A DNA stretch of 64,000 nt, from NCBI GenBank assembly GCA_026770025.1, contig JAMXDE010000057.1:310001-374000 (forward strand). The letters are read 5' to 3'. The DNA comes from Craspedostauros australis. Taxonomy: Eukaryota > Bacillariophyta > Bacillariophyceae > Mastogloiales > Achnanthaceae. The position numbers and the translations under genes were made by a program. Shown here one piece after another: positions 40,588-51,316 of this stretch. The first letter of the stretch is position 1, and each line of letters begins with the position of its first letter. The notes under the pieces are model-generated. The model worked only from the letters and a program-made list of their open reading frames with translations. It ran no database searches and was not told the origin of the DNA.

Positions 40588-40822
40588 CCGTAAGGAAAAT
40601 TTTGTGCGGGCGTTTTCGTAACTGTCCTGAGGAGGACATTTATCGCTTCCTGTCGATGTTTTTCCCACAACTGTCCTGAGGAGGACAGATAATTTATCTG
40701 TCCTCCTCAGGACATTTAATTTTGGCGTTTGACTGGCTGGAACACGTATCCACGACACAAATTATGAGTGTCGCGACAATTCATCGCGTTGTTGGCTGGC
40801 GCCATCTGCTTCGTTCTTTTCT
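40588..40822 (+). repeat. Left terminal inverted repeat
   Basis: Matches the complement of 43680-43914. The outer 80 bases are diverged by small indels, while the inner part (about 40710-40822, from ATTTAATTTTGGCGTTTGAC to CATCTGCTTCGTTC) is nearly identical. Confidence 0.85.
40672..40714. repeat. Perfect hairpin within the left TIR
   Basis: Two 21-base arms (40672-40692 and 40694-40714) with a single central T. Each arm is TGTCCTGAGGAGGACAGATAA or its complement, so the DNA could extrude a cruciform. Confidence 0.85.
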
Positions 40823-41225
40823 GTGCGCTTGTTCTGGGTGTTAGCGCACCTCCACTTGCATCGTGGTACTTGCTTGTTCTAGTTTTGTCGCCTTCTGCGT
40901 CAACAAAACCATGCTAATGTGTGTCTGCTGTCCGACAAGCTTGGCTACGTCTATTTTACAGTCTTTTCTTAGCGGATGCGTTTGCGTTTGTGTTTAACTT
41001 GTCTTCCACTGCAACTACGTTCTACCCCATTTGCAATTCTTTCTTTCATTCGAGTTTCCGCCGCATCTCTTCATTATAATGCCAATGCAGATTTCTAATG
41101 TATCCCTCTCTCTCTCTCTCTCTTTCGAGGTGGCTGTTTTGTTCAGACCTTTTCTTGTTGATTGTTGCAGCTGCTGCATCCGTTCTTTCATCTTTGTCTT
41201 CGTCATTGCTGTTATCATGCTTGTC

Positions 41226-42748
41226 TCACTCTATGTTCGTAAACAATTCGGTGAACTCCGTCCTCGTGACTCGGGGAGGATGTCCATCATGGCCGCTGTG
41301 GTATTCCCTGTCACCGCAATCTGAATCTTGTTGGGAGACAGTGATTGCGGAATCGCTGTCACTTCCGTTTCTGTTTCGGTTGCAACTGCCACTGCCACTG
41401 CCATCGTGGTTGTCATTGCCATCGCGGTGGCTGTTGATGTTGCCATTGCTATTGCCGCTGACAGTGCCATTGCTGGTGTGGTAGTTTTGGAACATGAGGT
41501 CCGCAAGAGACCTCATATCAGCAGAGAGCCTATCTTGGGTGTAGCGCAACTGAGAAGTCTCTCGCTCCAAGCTGTCACGATCCTCCTACCAGCAGTGGCA
41601 TGTATCGCGCATTTTCTGTTGCTGATTCAACATGTGCTGGATGAATTGGCTGTTGTTTCTGTTGTTGTTATTGTCATTGCTACTGTCCCTGTCCTTGCTG
41701 CCATTTCTGTTGCCGTTTCCATTGCCGATATTGTGGATGTGTGCGCTTGCCTCCACAGCTGGTACTGAAAGGGGGGAAGCAGACCAGACCACCATGATTG
41801 GATGAAGTCCGGCTTGGGTGGGAGCAGGAGGCATTGCCACATGCAGCCAATCTGCGAGCTTGTTTCGATTTTGTTCAGCCTGTTGAGGAGGCTTGCAGTG
41901 TTCTGCATCTTCTGTTCCATACTCACGTGTGGCCTCTTATCAGGCTTCGTTGTGGTGGATGACATGCAGAAAGATGAGGCATTCTCTTCACTTCCTGCTG
42001 CCTTCTGTTTGCACGCGGCTTTGCCGGCCTATTCCTTTGAGATTGCAGGGCGCAGGGCGAGCATGTGGGATCTTTGCTTGCTGTTGATGCTATTGCATCC
42101 TTGAATTCTTTGCTCCAAGGTGACGCAATCCTTGGTGTAGTTCTTGCGCTCCTGTATCAGGTTGGTGAGCTCATCGAGCCACTGCTTCATATTCTCCGTC
42201 ATGCCGCTGCAGCAAGGGGTGCGCTTCAGGAGTGTTTTGGTGAGCTTCAGGAAGTTATTGAATTGGTTGGCCAATGCGGACTCTTGTGGCATATTCAGCA
42301 ACACCGTGGAGTTCTGCTGGTGGAGTTCGTTGCAGATGATTGTCCATGCTGTGCCAATGAGTGGTATCCATGGCTTGTTTGGAAGCCTGGTCATCACATT
42401 CATGGGGATTCTGTTGCATGGTTGCAGTATGTGCAGCCAAGGCAAGCAGTCCACCTTTCCCTTCAGTTTGTAGTACATTGGAGGGAAACGCTATGCGGCC
42501 TTGCCAACAGTGGTGGTGGGATCAGGCCATGAAGTGGGCTGATTACTGTTGCTACCGACTGTCACAATTTTGAAGACTGAGGTAGGAGGAGCTGACGGCT
42601 TCTTGCAATGGCATGCCCTCTTGTTGTTCGTCTGGTCCGTAGATGGCGGTGTTGTGCAGGGTAAGCCATCAGTGACAGACATAGTGCGGGATTCGTTGTT
42701 GTTGCATTCCATGTAGGCAACACCTGCATCCTGAGGAGACTGCACCAA
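41226..42748 (-). pseudogene. Decayed transposon-internal gene with SANT/Myb-like region
   Basis: Several minus-strand frames in series read as fragments of one protein: an N-terminal piece (42748-42491, GLPCTTPPSTDQTNNKRAC), a central 149-residue piece (42478-42029) and Asn/Ser/Gly-rich tails (41965-41627 and 41570-41226). The central piece has PLIGTAWTIICNEL, then NQFNNFLKLTKT and MKQWLDELTNLIQERKN. This follows the pattern P-I-G-x2-W...N-x-F...P...A-x-x-I found in element-associated Myb/SANT-like proteins of stramenopiles, from memory of the pattern and not from a search. The last piece (MERETSQLRYTQDRLSADMR) is a coiled coil. Stops and frame changes separate the pieces, though introns cannot be excluded. 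Confidence 0.4.
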
Positions 42749-43679
42749 CGTGAATACATTGGGAAATCATGTGATGGTTGGTGGCTGCTTCACGTCGTCG
42801 GCATAGGAAGGTGGTTGTATCGTGCAAGTGGATGGCATGGGAGACTGCGCTGCAGTCCCATCAGGATGGTCACTGTTGTTGTTGAGGCGAGGGGTGGAGA
42901 GATAATCGAAAGGATGGGATGGATCAATGATGGAAGAATGTGGCTTGTTGTTGATTTGGCAAGAAGATGTACAGTGGGGTGGGGTATGGATGAATTGGCT
43001 GTTGTAGGTGGGTGTGGATCAGAGGAAAGCAAAAACGTAGAGTGGTTTGGATGATGCGGATGATGCAGAGGAAGCATGTGATGCAATGTAATCCCATGGC
43101 ATGGATGTGTTGCGGTGGTTCTCCTTGACGTCGTGGTTTGAAATGGAATGCAAATGAGATAGCCCAGCGACAAGCATGGAGCAATGAAGACGACAAGAAC
43201 AAGAAAACAACGCAGAATAAAGTACGATGATTGGCTAATGTTCGGTTAACGCATGGAGCTGCTAGTTTGCCGGAACTGTGCAAGCTTAGAACATATCAGC
43301 TTGGAGCGCACGAACTTAAATCTATTCGGCTTGCGCCAAGGGAGAAGCTCTGATGCCACCCCTCGAAAGGTGTGGCTATCGGGCTGTGGCTCCCTTGCAG
43401 GCTTGCTTGTGAAGGGCTGAGCGGAGTGCGAGAGTCCTCTATCGCAACAACGAGAAATCAACCAAGCTTTTTTTAAATGGACACACAGTTACATGGCTCC
43501 GTTGATGAAAGAGGAAACATAACCAGGACACACAAGTTCCAGAACACAATTAGAGATCCCCCCAACACCCATAAGTGACGCAACTGAAAGCAGATGTTGT
43601 AGAACATTATAGAATATAATAATATAGAATAATATTCTGGAATACTATTGAACAGATTGGCGTGTGGATGTGCAGATGG

Positions 43680-43914
43680 CAAAAAAGAACGAAGCAGATG
43701 GCACCAGCCACAACGCGATGAATTGTCGCGACACTCATAATTTGTGTCGTGGATACGTGTTCCAACCAGTCAAACGCCAAAATTAAATGTCCTCAGGAGG
43801 ACAGATACGTTTTCTGTCTTCCTGAGGACAGTTACGATGCATGTCAAAAATAAATGTCCTCAGGAGGACAGATAGCACTAAATGTCCTCCTGAGGACCGA
43901 AACTTTCCTTACGG
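43680..43914 (-). repeat. Right terminal inverted repeat
   Basis: Inverted partner of 40588-40822. Its outer end supplies the last codons and the stop codon (TAG at 43878-43880) now used by the cyclase/PDE frame. Confidence 0.85.
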
Positions 43915-46900
43915 ATATATCTCGCCACCACGTCCTGACCCCGTGTTGCCCATTCCTGGCGGTTGGCCTGCGCGTAGTTCAAGTACTCGTCGCTCGATAC
44001 GCCGAACACGCCGCAATCCTTCAACTTCTTCGCCAACGGGATGATGTAGAAATCGAAGAACCCGAGCTCGCCCTTGTACCAACCCAAGGATGGGTCGTTC
44101 TCTGCCTTGCCGGCCTTGTACGCGACGTACATTTCATGGAACAGCTTCTCATTCCACTTTTGGTAGACGTGCCAATCTGTGGTTGCACAGCAGAAGGTTG
44201 GAGAGGATGAATGGCAGGGATACAATCGGAGCACAGGCAGTGCGTGAATGTCAAGATATGTAGAGTAGAGCAATGCGAAAGGGAAATATAGTTGAGATCA
44301 TGTTGCTGCCGAATCGTGATCGTACAGCTGGCATGCTGCCAAAGAGGTGCTCGAGCACACACGAACCCGCAAGCACGTAATCACACAATCACATCACATG
44401 CATCACATCAACTCAACTCATTTCACGAAACTGTCACAAAGCGATCTGACTTACGTTGCATCGTGTGCGAGACATCCGAGGCCTGGATGAGATGCTCAAT
44501 GACAATGGTGGCCATTCGGTTGGCATCTTCCTCGCTGTTGCTTCCCTTCGATGAATCGCTCGTAAGGGTGCCGGAATGGTCCAAGCGTGTGTGTTTGGCT
44601 TGTGGCTTGTCGAATGCTTTGGCCCAACGGGCTTTGCGGAGGGCGTTGAGCTCTTTGTCCATGATGTCCGTAGCAAGCACGGCGTTCACCAGCAGCTGGC
44701 GGAATCGCATGAGCTCCTGCTTGGTGGAGTAGATGCACTCTCGCATCTCACGGTACTGCGGGGACATCATCAGATCCCATGCAATATCGAAGGAATTTTG
44801 CTCTGCAACGCTCTTGTTCTTGTACTTGCTGGCGATATCCACCCCCTCCTTCACCAACTGGGAGTTGGGAAGGCCGGTGTGATCAACATCATGAATCAAC
44901 GCAGCAAGCACGCATGCGAATTGCGTGATGGGATCGGACGTGATGCCGAAGGTGAACTTGTGAAGCGCGTCTCCGTTGCTCTCCTTGTAGCACATGTCGT
45001 TGTAGTCAATCGCCTCCTTCCTCACGATTCGGGAAAGGAGCTTGACGGTGGATTGGACCACGTGGCTGGCATGCGAGAAGGAATGGAACGGGTTGGATCG
45101 GTACATTTGGGAGATGGTGAAGACGAAGTGATCGACCTGCGACCTTACGGCGGGGCTCAGCTCTATCGCGGACGGATCCTGCTGGTACGGCAGCGATTCG
45201 CTGGGGAGCTTGATGACTTCCTGCACTTCGTCGAGGGCTGTTCCATGGCGTTGGGGCAACTTGATGTCACCATGGCGGCTCTTGGGACTATTGAGCAGCT
45301 TGAGCTGGTCCTTCGAGCGCATTGCAAGGATTCGCCTGATCATGCCCTTCATCACATCGGCATTCCACTGGACCTCCAGCTGCGAGGTGTTCGACATCGC
45401 TCCGTATCGCCTTCCCACGAAGGAGTTGGTGTGCTTTGGATTCCCAGACGAATGTTGCTCGGTAAATGTGTTCAGGGACTCGCTCGACATTTTCTTGGCC
45501 AAAGCTCTGGAAGAATCGTGCGTTGTTGATGTTGCCGATTGCTCAGATGACTCGTGCTGTGTATCGACATGGAGGTGTGCGTTGCCAACCTTCACCTGAT
45601 TCATGATGACAGTATCCATGGCTTGGAGGATGGGCATCTCCTCGTGGATCTTCTGGATGATCCAATATGTCTGGAGCTCACCCTTACCCTTGGCGCAGAT
45701 TCGGTCCGCGCGTGGCTCCAGCCAAGCCTTCTTGCCAGCGGCAGTGAGGGCGTCGGCAGTGTCCTGCGACACCTGGATCTTGTTGGGCGCTCCGAGCGCC
45801 TCGATACGTGCGGCGGTGTTGACGGTGTCACCGAAGAGTTGAAATCTTGACTTCTCGCCACGGAGGACACCTGCGGTCACTGGGCCGGAGTGAAGTCCAA
45901 AACGCATAGTGAGGTCGCCGGTGTCTGGGCCCAGCTTGGCAGCCAGATCCCTCATGACGACTCGCAGCTTCGAGACGCAGAGCTTCGCAAAGCGCACCAT
46001 GATGACAGCGTGGTCGGGGGTTGGATCTGGCAATCCAGCCGCAGCCACGTAGCAGTCGCCCACCGTTTCGACCTTGAACACCTTGAGCTTTTTCGCGATG
46101 CGATCAAAGGACGAATACAGCGTCTCCAGCAAGGAGAAGACCTGCGCCGGTTCTCGCATACTTGACCAGGCTGTGTTGTTGTATCACATGGTCGAATAGT
46201 GTGGTGTGTCGTCGTACCGTGTGTCATCGTATCGTATCGTGTTCGGTTTGGTATTGCGTTCAAGGTACGAGAATGGACCAATGCGAAGGATGCAAGTAGA
46301 AAGTGGACCATGAGTTGTGAAGGAATGTGTGAGGGTTCGAGATATCTCGTGATCGACAGGGGTTAAGTGATCGGAGGGTGATTGGAGCGTGATGCGAGGG
46401 CAAGTGTTTCCAAGTTGGGAGTACCGCGCGCTAATGTTTGACAAGAAGGGACAAACATACTGCGGGGGATTGGAGCCCGTGGTGCTCTTCTTGTAGACGA
46501 GGGTTTGCGGCGTGTTCCTTCCGCGTACTATGGAAAGCTTGTCTGTGACTGCACCAACACAGCACAACACAAGAGGAACCACGGAATGATTGATCTTGCT
46601 CACGTACCTGTGAAGCCCACAATGTCCGCAAACATGACAGTAACGTGGAGGAAGAGATCGGCGATGGGCATTGGCTTGTTCGTTGTTGATGCCATCAGAT
46701 CCAATCCAGGGTCCATGAACTGGCCCTTGCCAAGACCTTTGTTGCCTTCGTCGGATGAGGACTCTGGGTTGGCTGCGCCGCCAAAATGTGAGCGGAATGG
46801 GAAGAACCTTGGTTCTGGTTTCTTGGCCGCGGTGGGCATTAGACGATCCTTGACGCTGGCTGGGAACAGCGAGTTGATCAGAGCGTCGGAGCGCTGGGCC

Positions 46901-48662
46901 TTCTTCATCACGTAGGCCTGACGCCGCTCCACGAAGACGTCGTACATGAGGAAGACGATCGCGGTCAGCAGGAAGGTGCCGATAACCATGAGTGTGCTTC
47001 TGAGAGGCTCGCTGGTGTGGTATGTGTCGTAGAATTCGGATGAAGGGTAGACGTGCATCTGGAAGGTGCAGTCCTCGAAGCTCTTGATGGCGCTGAAATC
47101 GTACACATGCTCGACGTTGCCGTCTAGGTCTTCGTGGATGCTGTGATTCCCGAGGTACATGACCTCAGGACCATCGATGAGGTAGGAGAACTCTTGTCCG
47201 CACGTGTTGCTAATGACCACGTACACCTGGTCGATGTCTTCGGTCACGACGTTCTCGAAGAATTCATGCCAATTCACATTGACACTGAGGACAGCTTTCA
47301 GCGCCCGTTCGGATTCGAAGATTGAATCAAAGATGGGGACGCCGAGGAAGGAGGATGGCCACTTCCGGCGGATTTCGGCTGGGTTGTCGAGATTGTTAAC
47401 CGTCGAGAAGATGGTCGTCTTGAGTTTCATGATGTTCTCGATGGTGGTCTTGGTTGGCTCTACAGCGAGCGCATCCAGATTGTAGGCGTACGGAGTGAGC
47501 CGAATGGGGCTGACGTGACGGTAGGGTGCGAAGTAGCCCGTGTCAGTTCGCTCTGCACCCTTCACGAGACCTCCGCCAGCAGTGACGTATATGATTGGCG
47601 AATACGGCGGCCGCTCGCCGCCTTCGTCACCTTCGAACTTCTTGGCCATATCCAGCCAATCCAAGTTATCGTTGACGTACTTCTCGTAGGCGTCGACCTC
47701 GTCTTCCTTCACCAGCACGTTGATGCCGACAGAGTTCGTCCCCGTGAACTCGGCCAGCTGTTGTGCTTGTGCCTCGAAGGTAGGGATGGAGACGAACGGC
47801 CAGGTTACGTTCTGGATCTCGAAGAAGGCGGTCATCTGAAGAGCGACCGCCTCGCTGGTCTCCAAAATGGCCTTGGCGTTCAGTTCCGAGACGTCATGGA
47901 GACTGTTGGCAACATCCCTGAACTGTGGGCATTCTCATCAGTAGTGGGTAGCGGGTGATGGGTGATGGTAGAGCGCGGTACACGTACGTATGGTAGGAGA
48001 TGAATAGGCCGGTGGAGAGAGGCACGATGAGATGTTCGCATCATACGAACATGGGCACATTCAATCGTGTGCCACACAAGCACAAAAGCAGAGAAACGGG
48101 AAGGAGAAGGAGAATGTGAGTTCGTGGAAGCCCATCGAGTTCGTCGTGATGTTGGGCCTGGTCGCTGGGCGTGCATCGTTCGTGTACCAAACGGGGTATC
48201 CCGTGATCCCCATGCGATCAGCAGCATACTAATACACGTACGATACCATCGCGTTTGACCATGGCGAGATGATCTGATTCGATGGGCTATTGATGAATGT
48301 GTGCGTGATGATGCACGCATGCATGGACTTACCCTTGTCTTGTAGCCTTGATGCTCCTCGTCGCTCGCGACCCTGTAGACGACAATCGCGCTTGACACTG
48401 CGGCCAGCAGGAGGATGACGCACATGATCGTCTTCGAGCCAAGGAGCCACCTGGATGGCCTCCATCTCCCTACTGATTTCTCCTCGGACGCCGTGGATGC
48501 AGACGAAGAGATTGTCTGCCTTCCGCTCATGCTGTAGGCGTACGATGATTGATCGCCGCTGTCCGATCCGACGGATGCGGCCCCATCTCCATCGGAGGAA
48601 TCAGGCGTGGTATCGTCAGCATAGTTCCCCGTGTGGCCCATGCGTTCGTCCGGTCGCTTCAT
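43878..48662 (-). CDS. Receptor-type nucleotide cyclase fused to class I cyclic-nucleotide phosphodiesterase; 3' end altered by transposon
   Basis: Four exons: 48662-48333, 47922-46608, 46170-44455 and 44176-43878 (introns begin GTAAGT, GTACGT and GTAAGT; acceptors CACAG). All phases agree, giving 1,219 residues. Order: Ser/Asp-rich cytosolic tail; membrane span 1 (79-96); an extracellular sensor of about 310 residues; span 2 (about 418-440); class III cyclase domain (about 530-720) with MFADIVGFTAWSS (metal Asp) and VFKVETVGDCYVA; class I PDE domain (about 850-1205) with NPFHSFSHASHV, LIHDVDHTGLPN and LIQASDVSHTMQHW. The Glu in KVETVGD favours GTP, while Gln in RFQLFGDTVN replaces the usual guanylate-cyclase Cys, so substrate choice is open. 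The ATG at 48662 is the first in frame after a stretch with only non-ATG starts. The last 12 codons come from the inserted transposon. Confidence 0.9.
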
Positions 48663-51316
48663 GATGATTGCTTTGCTTTCCGTCCGAGCTTGCTCTTGAT
48701 GTTCAATTTGGTCTGCTTTGCTTTGCCTTCTCGTTGGTGCTTTTCTTGATGCTGTTGATTGTCGATGATTGCGATTTGTGAGCACAATCGGTTTCTCCTG
48801 CAGCTGCTGGTGATCTCTGTTCTACTTGTTCTCTACAATTTCCTCCTTTGGCTTTTCCCCGAACCCGCTTTGCCATCACGCGTCCAAATGCGTGAGGGTC
48901 GCTTGATAAACAGCGTCGAACCGGTATGTCGGAGGATGATGGAGGTACATGCAGCATCCGTAAGAAGGAGGTCGTGTCAAGGTGACAGGCCTTGCTCCCA
49001 TCGTCACGAACATCGCGCTCAACCACCAACAGTCATCGTTACAACCCCTCGTTCCCTCCCCCAGGGAAGTCAGAAATGCACAGAATGGGCCCAAAGGAGG
49101 GAGCAGAAGAGAACATCAACGCGATTGGGAGTTCTTGTTTGGGTCGTCGTTTTGGTCGTTCATCGGGCTCCACGCGATTGTAAAGTGGATTATTCCGTTC
49201 GCAATCAGAGAGTCATAAGCGTCCCTTCGCAGTTCCCATCGCCTACTGGGAAAATTCTCGTGATGCTCTGCGTGCCATTTGGTAAGGACACGAGAGCATC
49301 TCCCACAACACCAAACGAACCCAAAACGATACTCATGCCCGTGTTCGTGGCTGGTTGACCAGAATGAGACGATGATTCCTTGGGCGCGATTTATTTGCGC
49401 TCCCCAGAATCATAGAAGCGCAGGTGGTGTGTACGGTGGACGTCACCGATGACATTCCTCCCCTTGCGCGAGAAGCACGGATCGCGCAAGAGCAGAAAGA
49501 AATCAGAGCGGCAACCAATGTGGATTGATACAAAACCACTACCTTCACAATGTCTTCCTTGATGGTAAAGTCTCTTTGAAGGAGAGGACACGGTATCAGC
49601 ATTTATCCTACTTCGTCCTCACAGGAATGTACGCGCGAGAGCGGATTTGTATTGGCGGCCATGCGTATCTGAGAGAAATTTGTGGCCAGAGAATCGGTCA
49701 GAGCAGTTCGTAGCCCGTATTCGTACTAACGCGGAGAGAGGATGCACCCTCGCAGAAAGCCATGACGAACCTCCTCTTTCTTCGGGGAGGGGGAGCGTTC
49801 TGCATTGAGTGCTATCGCGTCTGACACCATCGCTCGTATTGTACTATACATACCACTCAATCAATCCGCTCCTGGATGATCATGGAACGAATGCAGAGGT
49901 GCCACAAGGGCGACCCACAAGATGATGGATGATGGATGAAACCAACTGATGACCATTGGCGACAGTCGCTCGTCAACAGGCATCGTTAGATGCCAGTCAG
50001 CCAAGACCGACGCATTCAGCGCCGGTCCATGCAAAGGGACATTGACAAACCGAAGACTACGCCTGACCGAGACTTCGTTTCGTCGAGGTGATGCATAGTG
50101 GTCATTGATGCAAGACGCTGACATCCGCGGGCGTTTAAGAATGAATCCGTAGCTGGGAGGTATGCGGCACGGCAGAGCACCACGGCTGCGCGTGCGGCTG
50201 TGGACGTCATTGCTGCCGCTATCGCCTCCGCATCCTTGTCGATGTCCATGTCGTTGCTGTTGCTGTTGCTGTTGCTGTTGTCGTTCTCGTGCTCATCGGT
50301 GCGATGGATCCCAGGTTTCTGCAATTCCGGGGCAAGTTCGTACTCGTAGATCCATGCGCGAGCTCTAGAATAGGTCGTGCTGTTCGCGGAATGGGATCAA
50401 TGGCCCTTCGAGATGCTACGGTTCCGCTTCTGATGGGCCATTGCGGTATTGGATGTGGGTTGAGTGCGTCGCAGATGAAGCGTATCACGGCACGCTGGGG
50501 CCACTTCTACCCTGGCGGGCATGTACGAAGTTGCCTGGAACGGACAGAACGCATCATGCGCGTCTCAATGTGTTCATTGAGCTTTCGAAAACAGCCTTCT
50601 TCCCCTATCAACCTTCTGATCCCAATCACGTTCCTTGGATTTATGGAATACTCCGATAAGAGCACACGGGTTGCAAGGAACGGAGCGCCGCCTGGCTGCA
50701 GTTCTGTCCGGACAGATGCCATCATCTCATGGCGAGGGCATCTTGTTCGAATCCTGCACAAAGACGCCACCTCCTGAAAGCTCGTCTTCTCCTCCATCTC
50801 GCTTCTCGCGGGTAGGCTCATTGTTCCTCGTGCCATACTCGCACTTCCATGCCCTGGATCCAGAGCACTAATAGTTCGTACCTGTGCAGCGTGTGGCATG
50901 CACATTCCTGTGCTCGCCCGCTCTCATTCCCTTCCGCCGCCACTGAAAATGAAACGAACAGCGAGGAACGTCAAACCAAGCCGTGGCCCAAAACGTGAGC
51001 ACCAATTGGTTGTGTTGGCGCTTTCAGCACAAATGGTCGATTTATCCACGACTCGATTGTACGAAGGATACCGAACGACGGGCAGACCATGATACCATGC
51101 CCAACCAAAAGCGATGGCAAACAATCCACCCCAAACCGCGACCTCGACACGTCTCTCTTTCTCTGCTCTCTCTGCCCGTCTTCGGCGGACGCGCATCGGC
51201 AGCACCCCATCTCCCGAACCCTGGGGCATCCTCATCAATACCTGCACATACCAACACACACATCCACTGCCACATCCATCCATCCGCACACACGCCGGAC
51301 AAGAAACTGCATTATT
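48663..51316. other. Intergenic region between divergent genes
   Basis: About 2.6 kb between the cyclase/PDE and CCCH genes. It contains both promoters, a TTGCTG repeat at about 50254-50280, and a possible small gene at 48982-49530 listed separately. Open frames at 50289-50905 on both strands show no domain. Confidence 0.4.
48982..49530 (+). CDS. Possible small multi-exon gene, model unresolved
   Basis: Three pieces in different plus-strand frames look coding by residue composition. The first has EHQRDWEFLFGSSFWSFIGL with a membrane-like segment (49110-49200), the second PFAVPIAYWENSRDALRAIW (about 49226-49283), and the third TVDVTDDIPPLAREARIAQE with an amphipathic helix ending NVD and a TGA at about 49528. 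A GTAAGG donor at 49282 and pyrimidine-rich acceptors near 49235 and 49398 exist, but I could not join all three without a stop. It may be a small single-pass organellar protein, or chance. Confidence 0.25.

Larger units (their letters stand above)
40588..43914. mobile_element. 3.3-kb TIR DNA transposon inserted in the cyclase/PDE gene
   Basis: The ends are inverted repeats of about 235 bp (40588-40822 and 43680-43914), beginning CCGTAAGGAAA. ATAT flanks both sides (40584-40587 and 43915-43918), consistent with a 4-bp target duplication; because ATAT is palindromic, the exact boundary is uncertain by a few bases. The inverted repeats are full of a GTCCTSAGGAGGAC-type motif in both orientations, including a near-perfect hairpin at 40672-40714. 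Such subterminal repeats often serve as transposase binding sites. The interior carries only decayed minus-strand frames and no recognisable transposase, so the copy is probably non-autonomous. Superfamily is undetermined. Confidence 0.85.

Noticed and set aside
50289-50905. Overlapping frames of 130-160 codons on both strands
   Set aside because: Neither strand shows a domain or signal; composition is not distinctive.
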